From positions 1,428,501 to 1,492,500 of the forward strand of contig NZ_JAQNDK010000005.1 in assembly GCF_028368935.1 (NCBI RefSeq): a stretch of DNA of 64,000 bases. Direction: 5' to 3'. The position numbers and the translations under genes are program-made. This stretch comes from Sorangium aterium. GTDB taxonomy: Bacteria > Myxococcota_A > Polyangia > Polyangiales > Polyangiaceae. Positions 14,935-23,874 of this stretch are shown here, piece after piece; the first letter of the stretch is position 1, and each line of letters opens with the position of its first letter. The notes under the pieces were generated by a model. It saw only the letters and a list, made by a program, of their open reading frames with translations. It did no database searches and had not been told where the DNA came from.

Positions 14935-15627
14935 ATGAATACCAAACAGAACGGTGCAGGGACCTCTCCGATTTCTGCGGAGCGGCCGGCCGAGTCTGCG
15001 CTGTCCGCTGCAGCTGTCGAACCTGTCGCGCCGCCGCCGTCCACCGTGGAGGATCTCGCCGAGGGGTGCGTGCGGTTTGTGGAGCGCGCCCTCGGCGTAC
15101 GGCTTGACTATCGGCCGGAGACCTTGCCTCTGCTCGACCACTACCTCGAGCAGGCGCGCGGCGCGACGTCGGAGCGGGTCGAGGCCTTGCCGATGGTCGC
15201 GCACATGGCAGGCGCTTACTTCGGCGAGGTGATCCGGCGCCGGCACGCGTCGTGGTGGCGCCTGGATGGCGAAGATCCGACCTACTGGCAGGTGCAGTTC
15301 GGGTCGGTCTACCTCGCTTTCAGCCCCGTCCTCTTCGTGCGCGAGGCGCTCACGCGCGGACACCGGGCCGACGCCGCGCTGGACCTCGCAGAGGACTCCC
15401 TGAGCGGCGATCCGGCGGCGCTGGAGCTGCAGGAAGACGATCGCGAGGCGGTCGCGGCCAGGCTCGCGGAGCTGCCGTCGGTCTCGGAAAACGAGTACTA
15501 CGCCCCCTCGACGCGGCTCGAGGTGATCGACATCGCCGTGGACGCGATCCGTTCGCGTCGGCTCGCGGCCGGCGAGGACACCGACGCCGCGCTCGACCCG
15601 GGCGACTACGAGCGCGGCGGCGACTGA
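14935..15627 (+). CDS. Hypothetical protein upstream of tssM
   Basis: A 230-residue soluble protein of no family I recognise. The start at 14935 (MNTKQNGAGTSPISAE) is the first ATG after the repeat-rich intergenic region. Residues 1-35 are Ala/Ser/Pro-rich and probably disordered. Residues about 40-215 look like one alpha-rich domain with LDYRPETLPLLDHYL, AGAYFGEVIRRRHASWW and SVYLAFSPVLFVREAL, followed by an acidic C-terminus. No signal peptide or membrane segment. It lies 93 bp upstream of tssM on the same strand, so a shared transcript is possible, but no functional link is established. Confidence 0.75.
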   Translation: MNTKQNGAGTSPISAERPAESALSAAAVEPVAPPPSTVEDLAEGCVRFVERALGVRLDYRPETLPLLDHYLEQARGATSERVEALPMVAHMAGAYFGEVIRRRHASWWRLDGEDPTYWQVQFGSVYLAFSPVLFVREALTRGHRADAALDLAEDSLSGDPAALELQEDDREAVAARLAELPSVSENEYYAPSTRLEVIDIAVDAIRSRRLAAGEDTDAALDPGDYERGGD

Positions 15628-15720
15628 CGCCGGGATCGCCGCGCGCCGGCAGCTCACGCTCGCTGGGCGGCGCCGCGCGGACGTGCTCCGGGAGCGGCGA
15701 CCGGTGGTATCGTCGCTGGC

Positions 15721-18636
15721 GTGTTGTGGGTCCTCTTCGGGCTGTTGTTCCTCATCTCGTGGGCGGCGTGCTTCACGTTCGGCCTGCCCACCGCGATCCC
15801 GATCGCGACGAGCATCGTCATCGCGCTCTCCGCGATCGCGCTCTTCGTGTACCGCCGGATCAACGCGCGCCGCGCCGCCTCTGCGCTTGAGCGGGCCATC
15901 GTCCAGCAAGGAGCGCAGCAGGCGCTCAACGCGCGGCCCGAGCGCCGCGCCGAGATCCAGGAGCTCCAGCGGCAGGTCCAGGGCGGCATCAGCGCCCTGA
16001 AGAGCTCGAAGCTCGGCAAGGGGAAGGAGCACGGCAACGCCGCGCTCTACTCGCTGCCCTGGTACGTCATCATCGGCCCGCCCGGGGCCGGGAAGACGAC
16101 GGCGTTGAAGCACTCCGGCCTCGTCTTCCCGTACGCGCACCCGAGCAACGGCGGCGGCGTGCGCGGCGTCGGCGGCACGCGCAACTGCGACTGGTGGTTC
16201 ACCAACGAGGCGATCCTCCTCGACACCGCGGGGCGCTACACGACGGAGCAGGACGATCACGAGGAGTGGATCGCGTTCCTACAGATGCTCCTCAAGCACC
16301 GCGCTCGCCGCCCGCTCAACGGCATCCTGGTCGCCGTGAGCGTGGCGGATCTCATCGACGCGAGCGAGCAGCACATCGAGCTGATGGGGAAGAAGCTCCG
16401 GGCGCGCATCGACGAGGTGATGACGCAGCTCCACATGGTGCTGCCCGTCTACCTCCTGTTCACGAAGTGCGACCTCATCGCGGGCTTCTCGGAGTTCTTC
16501 GGCGACATGCGCAAGAGCGACCGCGCGCAGGCGTGGGGAGCGACGCTCAAGCTGAGCGCGGACAAGGCCCACCCAGGGAGGCTCTTCGACGCCGAGTTCG
16601 ACGCCCTGGCGAGGCAGATCCACGGCCGCTCGCTGAAGCGGCTCGTGATGGAGCGCAGCCGCGAGGTGCGCGAGCGCGTCTACCAGTTCCCGCTCGAGTT
16701 CTCGGGTATCCGGCGGAACCTCTCCGATCTGGTCTCGACCGTCTTCATGGTCAACGCGTTCCAGGGGACGCCCATCTTTCGCGGCTTCTACTTCACGAGC
16801 GGCACGCAGGAGGGCAGGCCGCTCGACCGGGTCCTTCAGCGCATGGGCCAGGCGATGGGGATCCGCACGCACGAGGCCGCGGCACAGCAGAACGTGGAGT
16901 CGAAGAGCTACTTCCTCCACGACGTCTTCATGAACGTCGTCTTCCCGGACGGGGACATCGCCGCGAGGAGCGCGAGCGAGATCCGGCGCCAGCGGCTCGT
17001 CCGCGGCGCGATCAGCGCGGCGGCCGCGGCGCTCGGGGTCATCCTCGCGATCCCCAGCGTGGTGTCGTTCGTCAACAACCGCGCGTTCCTGCGCGACGTG
17101 GAGGCGGACGCGCGGACCGTCAGCGCGCTCCGATGGGAGGACACGCGACCCCTCTCGGAGAAGCTCGCCGCGCTGGGGCCTGCGCTGGACCGGCTGAAGG
17201 AGATCGACAAGGCGCGCGAGGAGGGGCCGCCGGACGGGAAGGGGTGGACGATGTTCCAGGGCGAGACGGTGTACCCGCCGCTCGTGCACGTCTACGTCGC
17301 GAGCCTCCAGAACGGCTTCGTGATCCCGTGCAAGCAGCGGCTCGAGGATCGCCTCAAGCTCGCGAAGGGCGACCACTACCTCCGCGAGCGGAACGACCTC
17401 AAGCTGTACCTGATGCTGAGCGACGTCGAGCACCTCGACGTCGCGTGGGCGAAGGACAGGTTCACCTCGCTCTGGGCCGAGGTGCTGCGGGCGACCTCGA
17501 ACCTCACCGAGACCGAGCTGAAGAAGCAGCTCGATCGGCACGTCGAGTACTACCTGACGCTCATCAAGGAGAAGCGGGTCACGCCGATCGCGCGCAAGGA
17601 GGATCTGGTCGCGAGCGTGCGCGCGACGCTCCAGGCCGTGCCGCCGCGGAAGCGGTACTACGACTTCTTCGTCAACGCGATCATCGAGGAGAAGTACGAC
17701 GAGACGGGTGACAACAGCCGCGCCAACCGCAAGTACCCTCCGCACACGCTCGGCGACATGTTCGCCGATCGCCCCGCCGTGCTGAAGGTCATCGGCAGCA
17801 AGCTGTACGCGAAGGAGAAGCGCTGGAAGGAGGTGGACGGTCCGTACACCGAGAGGGGGCACTTCGCGGTGCTCGAGAGGCTCGAGAGCGGCGCCGATAG
17901 CTTGATGGCTGAGCGGTGGGTCGTGGACCTCGCGCCCGGCGAGGAGGCCTCGATCAGCAAGAACCTGGACGGCCTCGCGGCCGACTACGACGCCAGCTAC
18001 ATCGCGCAGTGGACCGACTGGATGGCGGACCTCACCGTGCGGGTCCCGGCCAACCTGAAGGAGGCGAAGGAGACGTACCAGGCGCTCACCCAGGCGGATT
18101 ACCCGTACCTCCGCATCATCCGAGCGCTCGAGGACAACACGCAGTGGAAGCGGGATCGCGGCGCGATCGAGGACTCGGCCCTGGCCAAGCGGGGGAAGGA
18201 GTACCTCGAGCGGAAGATCGAGCAGAAGACGAGGCTGAAGGTCCCCGTCAACGTGAAGCTCATAAGAAACCGGCCGAGCTCGGTGCCGGACGAGTTCAAG
18301 CGGACCGTCGAGTTCGGCGTGCCGGCCGCCCCGAGCGGCTCGGCGCCGATCACGGACACGCCCCTGGCGAGGTACATCTCGTTGCTCAGCGCTCTTCGCG
18401 ACGAGATCCAGCGCCTCGAGGATCTGAACCCCAACGTCGATGCGCGCCTCATGGCCGATCGGTTGGTCGAGGCGACGCGACAGGCCGACGCGCTCCTCCA
18501 GCCCTTCGACGAGCGGGCCAAGACGCTGCTCCGGCCGCTGCTGCTCACCCCGATGCAGGTGGTGGCGGCGCGGCTGCCGCCGCTCGCCGCGGTGTCTCGC
18601 TTCCCCGCGGCGGCACCTGCCGCGGGCCCGCGCTGA
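15721..18636 (+). CDS. tssM: Type VI secretion protein TssM (IcmF family), standalone
   Basis: Inner-membrane core subunit of type VI secretion systems. The GTG start at 15721 leads into two transmembrane helices (about residues 3-20 and 26-44), a cytoplasmic NTPase-like domain with Walker A GPPGAGKTT (119-127), LLDTAGRY (switch-like) and LFTKCDL (NKxD-like), and a third membrane helix near 427-450. The rest, about 520 residues, should be periplasmic. The total of 971 residues is shorter than typical TssM (about 1,100-1,200), so the C-terminal periplasmic part is reduced. No tssJ, tssL, hcp, vgrG, clpV or sheath gene is in the window. It either works with a cluster elsewhere or has another role. 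Ends 15 bp from the convergent rimI stop. Confidence 0.88.
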   Translation: MLWVLFGLLFLISWAACFTFGLPTAIPIATSIVIALSAIALFVYRRINARRAASALERAIVQQGAQQALNARPERRAEIQELQRQVQGGISALKSSKLGKGKEHGNAALYSLPWYVIIGPPGAGKTTALKHSGLVFPYAHPSNGGGVRGVGGTRNCDWWFTNEAILLDTAGRYTTEQDDHEEWIAFLQMLLKHRARRPLNGILVAVSVADLIDASEQHIELMGKKLRARIDEVMTQLHMVLPVYLLFTKCDLIAGFSEFFGDMRKSDRAQAWGATLKLSADKAHPGRLFDAEFDALARQIHGRSLKRLVMERSREVRERVYQFPLEFSGIRRNLSDLVSTVFMVNAFQGTPIFRGFYFTSGTQEGRPLDRVLQRMGQAMGIRTHEAAAQQNVESKSYFLHDVFMNVVFPDGDIAARSASEIRRQRLVRGAISAAAAALGVILAIPSVVSFVNNRAFLRDVEADARTVSALRWEDTRPLSEKLAALGPALDRLKEIDKAREEGPPDGKGWTMFQGETVYPPLVHVYVASLQNGFVIPCKQRLEDRLKLAKGDHYLRERNDLKLYLMLSDVEHLDVAWAKDRFTSLWAEVLRATSNLTETELKKQLDRHVEYYLTLIKEKRVTPIARKEDLVASVRATLQAVPPRKRYYDFFVNAIIEEKYDETGDNSRANRKYPPHTLGDMFADRPAVLKVIGSKLYAKEKRWKEVDGPYTERGHFAVLERLESGADSLMAERWVVDLAPGEEASISKNLDGLAADYDASYIAQWTDWMADLTVRVPANLKEAKETYQALTQADYPYLRIIRALEDNTQWKRDRGAIEDSALAKRGKEYLERKIEQKTRLKVPVNVKLIRNRPSSVPDEFKRTVEFGVPAAPSGSAPITDTPLARYISLLSALRDEIQRLEDLNPNVDARLMADRLVEATRQADALLQPFDERAKTLLRPLLLTPMQVVAARLPPLAAVSRFPAAAPAAGPR

Positions 18637-18651
18637 GCCACGCGGCGCAGC

Positions 18652-19176
18652 TCAGATCTCGATGCGGATCTCGTCGCGGCCTGGCTGCACCGCGCCGGTC
18701 GCTGGATCGAGCGTGAGCACCATCTCGATCGCGTCCTCGCCGTTGTCGCTGTAGTACCGAGGGCGTACCCCCATCGCGGTGAAGCCGAGCTTCCTGTAGA
18801 GCCGGATCGCTGCCCGGTTCGAGCGGCGCACCTCGAGCAGGATCAGCCGCACTTGCTGCTGCTGTGCATACTCGAGCGACCTGTTCATCAACGCCGTCGC
18901 GAGCCCGCGCCGCTGCGCGGCGGGGCAAGTGGCCACGTTGAGAACGTGGAGCTCGTCGGCGACGTGCCACGCGATGAGGAAGGCGAGCGCGCGCCGCTCT
19001 TCGCGCGCGACCCAGCAGCGCGTCCAGGGGCGGCGCAGCTCTTCTCGCGCGGAGAACTGCGGCACGTCGAACGCCGCGGCCGCGACCGCGTCGATCTCGT
19101 CGAGCGCGGCGTCGTCCGCAGCGTCGGCCGTCAGCTGGATCAGCGAGGCCGAGAGCTTCGTCGCCTCGCGTTTCAC
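18652..19176 (-). CDS. rimI: Ribosomal-protein-alanine N-acetyltransferase-like GNAT enzyme
   Basis: GNAT-family acetyltransferase of 174 residues. The acetyl-CoA site is VATCPAAQRRGLATALMNRS (R/Q-x-x-G-x-A), preceded by HVADELHVLNVA, and followed by LLEVRRSNRAAIRLYRKLGF, which is the RimI/TsaE-neighbour-type signature (LEVR-SN-A---Y-K-GF). The GTG start at 19176 overlaps the stop of the vWA lipoprotein gene by 4 nt (GTGA), so translation is probably coupled. RimI acetylates the N-terminal alanine of S18 in E. coli; here the substrate is not proven. The usual neighbours tsaB/tsaD are absent. Confidence 0.82.
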   Translation of the reverse strand: MKREATKLSASLIQLTADAADDAALDEIDAVAAAAFDVPQFSAREELRRPWTRCWVAREERRALAFLIAWHVADELHVLNVATCPAAQRRGLATALMNRSLEYAQQQQVRLILLEVRRSNRAAIRLYRKLGFTAMGVRPRYYSDNGEDAIEMVLTLDPATGAVQPGRDEIRIEI

Positions 19177-20375
19177 CTCGCCACCTCCGTGGGACAGCCG
19201 GAGACGATCTGGACTTGCCCCACCCGCCCGCTCTTGAGCTTCGTGCATGCCTCCCCGAGGAGCTCGACCACCGCGGGCGACTTCCAGCGCCAGCCGTTCT
19301 CCGGGTCGTAGGCGACCAGCTCGTCGTCCAGGTAGACGTTCGTCTGTCCCGCCTCGGGAGGCGGGTCGACCAGGTCGAACTCGCAGGAGACGACGATGCC
19401 GGCGATCTTCGAGAGGACGTTCCCCAGCGTGTCGAGGTTGTCCACCTTGAAGTAGAACGGGCTGACGAACTGCGCCGTGCCGCCGGCGAGCGCCATCTGG
19501 TCGAGGACATCGCCGTAGAACTCGCTCCCGGGGATGCCGACGACATAGACATCGATCCCGCTCGCCGCGAGCAGCTCGATCGCGGCGACCGTATCGTCGC
19601 GATCGAGGCACCCTTCGGGGCCCGAGGGACCCGAGGGCGAGCAGCAGTTCTCCTCGGGGCACTGCTGCTCGATGTTGGCGATGCACCCGTCGGCGTCGCA
19701 CTTCGCCGAGCTGTTGCAGTTCGGACCTCCGTCGGTCGCGAGCACGACGATGGTCTTTCCGGGGAGCCCGACGAGCTTCGGCGTCAGCGCCGCGAGGGTC
19801 GCCGCGGTAGGCGTCCCGCCGAGCGGCGCGGCCCGCGTCGCCGCGCGGAACCGCGATGTCGTCGTTGTGCCCTCCTGTCCCTCTGCGAAGGGAGCCCCCG
19901 GCGTGACAGCGAACACCTCGCCGCCTGCCCTGCACGGCGCCTCGTCGGTCGCGTCCACGGGGAACACGGCTGCGCCGACGTTGATCAGCGGGCCCAGGTT
20001 CCGCACGAGGTCGACCGCGGCCTCACGGACCCGGTCGTATCGGGTCGCGCTCGAGCTCGCGGAAGCGGGGCTGAGCATGCTGCCTGACGCATCGAGGACG
20101 AAGTAGATGTTCGGCGCTTCGGCGATCTCGACCTGGTGGATCCGGTTGCCGCAGAGCCCACCCGCATCCGCGGCCGGTGGTCCGCTCGGGTCTTCGGTGT
20201 CCGGATCGAACCCGTCCTCCGGCTCCTGCGCCCCCTGACCGATGCCGCTGCGCGGACGCTGCTTCGCGACCTCGTCCTCGCACGCGGTCATCGCCGCGCC
20301 GCCGAGCGCGAGCACAGCCCCGACGCAGAAGAGCATGCCGCAGGCGCTGGCCCGCTGCTTCACGGCCGTCTTCAT
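19173..20375 (-). CDS. von Willebrand factor A domain lipoprotein
   Basis: A 400-residue envelope protein. The N-terminal signal peptide ends in a lipobox-like MTAC (Cys32), then an acidic/proline linker. The vWA domain begins at IYFVLDASGSMLSPAS with the MIDAS DxSxS, and has LGGTPTAATLAAL and IVVLATDGGPNC as the further metal-site segments. An insertion with many cysteines (CNSSAKCDADGC, CPEENCC) sits after the third strand. A C-terminal domain of about 100 residues (SCEFDLVDPPPEAGQTNVYL) follows. Domain-type predicts metal-dependent binding of a protein partner outside the inner membrane. It heads a two-gene unit with rimI. Confidence 0.87.
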   Translation of the reverse strand: MKTAVKQRASACGMLFCVGAVLALGGAAMTACEDEVAKQRPRSGIGQGAQEPEDGFDPDTEDPSGPPAADAGGLCGNRIHQVEIAEAPNIYFVLDASGSMLSPASASSSATRYDRVREAAVDLVRNLGPLINVGAAVFPVDATDEAPCRAGGEVFAVTPGAPFAEGQEGTTTTSRFRAATRAAPLGGTPTAATLAALTPKLVGLPGKTIVVLATDGGPNCNSSAKCDADGCIANIEQQCPEENCCSPSGPSGPEGCLDRDDTVAAIELLAASGIDVYVVGIPGSEFYGDVLDQMALAGGTAQFVSPFYFKVDNLDTLGNVLSKIAGIVVSCEFDLVDPPPEAGQTNVYLDDELVAYDPENGWRWKSPAVVELLGEACTKLKSGRVGQVQIVSGCPTEVAR

Positions 20376-20437
20376 GGAGAGCAGCGTATCACGCCCGTTC
20401 GCGCTGGCAGCGCCAGCGCGGGCGCCGCCGCGCGCGC

Positions 20438-21718
20438 TCAGGGCTCGCGGTAGAACCTGGGCACGCGGCGCGAGATGCTGGTCAGCACCTCCCAGGCGAT
20501 CGTCCCCGTGAGCCCCGCGATCTCTTCAGCGCTGATCGTGCCGCGCCCGAGCGGCCCGTCCTGCGCTCCGAGGAACACCACCTCATCCCCCAGGCGTGCT
20601 CCCGGCACATCCGTCACGTCGAGCATCGTGAGATCCATCGACACTGCGCCCGCGATCGGCGCGCGTTGACCGCGCACGAGGGCGGCGCCGCGGTTCGACA
20701 GCTGGCGGCTCAGGCCGTCGGCGTACCCCATCGGCACGGTGGCCACGACGCTCTCCCGGGAAGCTTGCCAGGTGTGGCCGTAGCCGATCCTGTCGCCCTT
20801 CGCGATCGTGCGCAGCGCGACGATCTCGCTGCGCACCCGGATGACCGGCTTGAGGTCGGGCGCGAGCCCCGCGCACGGCGATATTCCGAAGAGCGCGACC
20901 CCCGGGCGGACGATGTCGAGCCGCGCCGCAGGGAGGCGCAGCATCGCCGCGCTGTTCGATGCGTGGCGCACCCGCGGCGTGAGGCCGAAGCTCTTCGCTC
21001 GCTGCTCGATCTCCCCGAAGAGGCGCATCTGCTCGATCGTCACGCCGAGATCGTCGGCGTCCGCGCAGGCGAGGTGGGTCATGAGCCCGTCGAGCTTCAC
21101 CTCCGGGTGCTTGGCGAGCGTCGCGAACACCGCCTCGATCTCCGAGCTCGCGGCCCCGAGCCGCCCCATGCCGGTGTCGACCTTGAGATGGACGCCCACG
21201 CGACCGCGCTGCTCGATCCGCACCACGCTCGCGAGGCGCTCGATCTGGCCGGCGTCGTAGACGACGGGCACGAGATCGCGCGCGATGATCTCCTCGAAGC
21301 CGTCGCGGCGCGGGCCGTAGTAGCCGCCCATGACGAGGACAGGGAGCCGGATGCCGGCGTCTCGCAGCTCGATGGCCTCCTCGAGCAACGCGACGCACAG
21401 GCCGGGGATGCCGGCGCGCTCGAGCGTCCGTGCGACGGCGGGCGCGCCGTGGCCGTACGCGTCCGCCTTGAGCACGCCCCAGATCTGCGGCTTCTCCGCG
21501 CCGATCAGGCCTCGCTCGAGGACGCGGAGGTTGTGCCGCAGGTGCGCGAGGTTCACCTCGGCGCGGGTCGGCCGCACGGCGTCCGCAGGCGCCGCTCGCC
21601 GTGGCCGCAGCACCCGCATGGGGCCTGCGCTCGCACCGAGCCCCTCGAGGGGCGACGCCGTGCCGTTGCGATCAGGAGTCGTGCTGCTGAGCTCTTTGGG
21701 CGCGTGCGAAGCGGACAT
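20438..21718 (-). CDS. alr: Alanine racemase
   Basis: PLP-dependent interconversion of L- and D-alanine for peptidoglycan. The 426-residue product (start ATG 21718) has an extra N-terminus of about 50 residues before RAEVNLAHLRHNLRVL. The PLP lysine is in WGVLKADAYGHGA, and the second catalytic base tyrosine is in GDRIGYGHTW. Other signature segments are KVDTGMGRLG and RPGVALFGISP. A start near residue 33 (MRVLRPRR) would give a normal length near 390, so the first residues are uncertain. It is transcribed in the same direction as rimI but separated from the vWA gene by about 60 bp. Confidence 0.95.
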   Translation of the reverse strand: MSASHAPKELSSTTPDRNGTASPLEGLGASAGPMRVLRPRRAAPADAVRPTRAEVNLAHLRHNLRVLERGLIGAEKPQIWGVLKADAYGHGAPAVARTLERAGIPGLCVALLEEAIELRDAGIRLPVLVMGGYYGPRRDGFEEIIARDLVPVVYDAGQIERLASVVRIEQRGRVGVHLKVDTGMGRLGAASSEIEAVFATLAKHPEVKLDGLMTHLACADADDLGVTIEQMRLFGEIEQRAKSFGLTPRVRHASNSAAMLRLPAARLDIVRPGVALFGISPCAGLAPDLKPVIRVRSEIVALRTIAKGDRIGYGHTWQASRESVVATVPMGYADGLSRQLSNRGAALVRGQRAPIAGAVSMDLTMLDVTDVPGARLGDEVVFLGAQDGPLGRGTISAEEIAGLTGTIAWEVLTSISRRVPRFYREP

Positions 21719-21817
21719 CGTGTACGCCGATAGCTCTACGCTCGATCGCGGGTCAAGATTCCAGGCCATCTTGGTGCGACAAGGTGAGGCATCTGCGCGG
21801 AGAGCAGACCACGTCGA

Positions 21818-22402
21818 TCAGAAGCAGCGACGCATGCACCGCGTGTACTTGCCGGAGCATCCTTTTTCGCAGGCGGCGGATTTGCAGTCGTCCTGGCATT
21901 CCTTCCAGTCCGTCTGGCACGACGCGCTGCACTTCGCTCCCGGCGGTGCAACCTCCGCGGTGTTCGACGCCGAGGGCGCAGCGCCGCCGTCGTTCGCGTC
22001 TGGGTCTGCGCGAGCCTCCTCCGCTGCCGCCGTCGCGGCCACGTCGGCGGTCAGGAGCCTGGGCGGCGGAGCGAGCGCGCTGGTCGGCTCAGGCACGGCA
22101 GGGGCTCGGCTGCTCGGCGGAGTCCACTCGCCTTCGTCGAAATCGCTCGCGTGGCTGAGCTGCCTGGCCCGCACGGTGGCGTACTCCACGCGGTCGCGCG
22201 TCTGGCCGAACGTACAGAACTGAAGCCACTCGTCCCAGCACGCGCGCCGCAGGGTCGGCTTGACGTCGGCCAGCGAGTCAAGCGCCATGCAGTGCTCGAA
22301 GCGTACGTCCCCCTCGTAGACCGCGTTGATGCTCGCGCCGCACGCGGTCACCGAGGCGGCGGCTAGGCAGAGGAGGGTCCTGAACCGCACGTCGTAGAAC
22401 AC
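21818..22402 (-). CDS. Small lipoprotein with C-terminal cysteine cluster
   Basis: A 194-residue protein with a signal peptide ending in VTAC (Cys21). Residues about 25-85 contain a compact domain with WDEWLQFCTFGQTRDRVEYA. A Pro/Ala-rich linker follows (about 95-150). The last 40 residues hold eight cysteines in a repeating CxxxC pattern (CSASCQTDWKECQDDC, then CEKGCSGKYTRC). The motif suggests a disulfide-locked or metal-binding tail. No homologous family is recognised. It is 99 bp upstream of alr on the same strand. Confidence 0.8.
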   Translation of the reverse strand: MFYDVRFRTLLCLAAASVTACGASINAVYEGDVRFEHCMALDSLADVKPTLRRACWDEWLQFCTFGQTRDRVEYATVRARQLSHASDFDEGEWTPPSSRAPAVPEPTSALAPPPRLLTADVAATAAAEEARADPDANDGGAAPSASNTAEVAPPGAKCSASCQTDWKECQDDCKSAACEKGCSGKYTRCMRRCF

Positions 22403-22489
22403 CGATAGCAGAAAAGCTCGGCCCCGGTGCCAGGGCCTGTCCTATCCGCCGCGGGAACCTGCCGGTCGCCCGGCCGAGGTGCTCTCCGG

Positions 22490-22518
22490 TTGAACTTTGC
22501 CCTGTGATGCCGTACGTT
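22490..22518 (+). promoter_or_regulatory. Sigma-70-type promoter for the small basic protein
   Basis: TTGAAC (22490-22495) and TACGTT (22513-22518) are separated by 17 bp. The -35 matches five of six consensus bases; the -10 keeps the TA----T pattern. It would start transcription about 60 nt before the ATG at 22586. Not tested. Confidence 0.5.
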
Positions 22519-22585
22519 GCCGCCCCTTCGCACCGGCGGCGGCGGCACGACGCCTCCGCGCCGGGCGCCTCAACGGAGCCTGTTC

Positions 22586-22705
22586 ATGTTCCTCATGCTG
22601 TCGAAAGGTCCTCGGAAGACCACGCGCTCCAAGTCGAAGCGCTACCGGTCCAAGCTGAAGGCGAAGAACCGCAACCGGCGCAACCGCATCTACCAGCGCG
22701 CCTGA
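22586..22705 (+). CDS. 39-residue very basic protein, possibly ribosome-associated
   Basis: A short frame starting at ATG 22586 with GGAG about 10 nt upstream and a plausible promoter at 22490-22518. The product, MFLMLSKGPRKTTRSKSKRY and then RSKLKAKNRNRRNRIYQRA, is about half Lys/Arg and has no acidic residue. Composition and size fit nucleic-acid-binding ribosomal or ribosome-associated peptides. The KGPRKTTRSK stretch recalls the start of the tiny 30S protein bTHX (KGxRKTxRGK), but the remainder does not match, so this is only a hint. It is a lone plus-strand gene between the minus-strand lipoprotein and mglA. A longer frame from 22517 is possible but its extra residues are Gly/Pro/Arg-rich. 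Confidence 0.6.
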   Translation: MFLMLSKGPRKTTRSKSKRYRSKLKAKNRNRRNRIYQRA

Positions 22706-22789
22706 TCGCTGCACCGAGCGCGAGCGGGACCACGGCCTCGCTCGCGGCGCCGTTCTTCGATTCGAATCTTCTGGGCCGGCCCTTGAAAC

Positions 22790-23380
22790 CTAGGGGCCGC
22801 CCTTCTTCAGCTCGGTCAGCACCAGCTTCGCGACCGCCTTGAGCGTGTCGAACACCCCGACGCCGGTCCGCGCGACCCCCTCGAAATCGGGGACGTTCGT
22901 CGGGTTGAGCAGCGAGCGGAGCTCTTCGACGGTGCCGATCTCTGGCAGGTCCCGTTTGTTGTACTGGATGACGTACGGGATCTTGTCCAGCGAGTAGCCC
23001 TGCTCGGCCAGGTTCGTGCGGAGGTTCTCCACCGACTCCTGGTTCGCCTCGATGCGGCCGAGCTGCGAGTCTGCCACGAAGACCACGCCGTCGACGCCTT
23101 TCAGGATGAGCTTGCGGCTCGCGTCGTAGAAGACCTGCCCCGGCACCGTGTACAGGTGGAACCGCGTCTTGAAGCCGCGGATCTCGCCCAGCGCGAGCGG
23201 GAGGAAGTCGAAGAAGAGTGTCCGGTCGGTCTCCGTAGCGAGGGAGATCATCTTCCCCTTCGCGTCCGGGTTGGTGCGCTCATAGATGTACTGCAGGTTC
23301 GTCGTCTTGCCGCAGAGACCGGGGCCGTAATAGACGATCTTGCAGTTGATCTCGCGCGCCATGTAATTGATGAAGCTCAT
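22790..23380 (-). CDS. mglA: MglA Ras-like polarity GTPase
   Basis: Small GTPase that sets the leading pole and directs motility machinery in myxobacteria. The 196-residue product has the P-loop [16 protein letters not shown], the switch-II region [18 protein letters not shown] (TVPGQ replaces the Ras DxxGQ, as known for MglA), and the base-recognition YNKRDLP. Length and motifs match Myxococcus MglA (195 residues). It starts 11 bp after the mglB stop in a classic mglBA order, so the two are co-transcribed. MglB is its GTPase-activating protein. Polar localisation and gliding or T4P control are known for the family and inferred here. Confidence 0.97.
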   Translation of the reverse strand: MSFINYMAREINCKIVYYGPGLCGKTTNLQYIYERTNPDAKGKMISLATETDRTLFFDFLPLALGEIRGFKTRFHLYTVPGQVFYDASRKLILKGVDGVVFVADSQLGRIEANQESVENLRTNLAEQGYSLDKIPYVIQYNKRDLPEIGTVEELRSLLNPTNVPDFEGVARTGVGVFDTLKAVAKLVLTELKKGGP

Positions 23381-23391
23381 CGACCGCGCTC

Positions 23392-23874
23392 CTAGTCGTT
23401 GAAGAGGTTGTCGATGTCCTCGTCGGTGATCTCGGCGAACGGCGAGTCGGCGCCCGGCTCCTGCACCTTCTTGAGCAGCGCCTCGAAGATGTGGTTGAGC
23501 TCCTCGCTCGCCTTTCGCACCCGGAGCCTCACCAACCCGAGGCTCGACTTTGAGTCGAAGATCACCACGAGGATGACGCGGTTCCCGACCAGCTGGATGT
23601 GGATGTTCGCCTTTTCACCCTCGTGGAACTGAGTGGCGAACTCGTTCTCCTTGAGGAGCTTCGCCATCCCGCCCGTGGCGGCGATGTTCCCCGCCGTCAG
23701 CGAGGCGAGCGACGTGGTGTCGAGGTTGTCGACGTCTCCGCTCGCGGCGATCAGTTGCCCGTTCTTGTCAACGATGAAGACGACCTTCGCATTGGCGTCC
23801 TTGACGAGGCGATCCACCACGCTCTGGATCTGATTGAATTCCTCCTCGTACATCACCATCTGAGGGTTGACCAT
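23392..23874 (-). CDS. mglB: MglB Roadblock/LC7 GTPase-activating protein
   Basis: A 160-residue Roadblock/LC7 protein, the GAP partner of MglA. The N-terminus reads [20 protein letters not shown], followed by the core [19 protein letters not shown] and [19 protein letters not shown]. The C-terminal helix is [18 protein letters not shown] with an acidic tail that ends DIDNLFND. It is the first gene of mglBA. The start at 23874 is the first of three clustered methionines; MYEEEF at residue 8 is the alternative. Upstream lies a 767-bp intergenic region with AT-rich islands that probably carries its promoter. Confidence 0.97.
   Translation of the reverse strand: MVNPQMVMYEEEFNQIQSVVDRLVKDANAKVVFIVDKNGQLIAASGDVDNLDTTSLASLTAGNIAATGGMAKLLKENEFATQFHEGEKANIHIQLVGNRVILVVIFDSKSSLGLVRLRVRKASEELNHIFEALLKKVQEPGADSPFAEITDEDIDNLFND

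Noticed and set aside
18652..19935. 427-residue version of the GNAT enzyme
   Set aside because: The first 250 residues are an off-frame reading of the vWA lipoprotein gene; the GTG at 19176 with 4-nt overlap is right.
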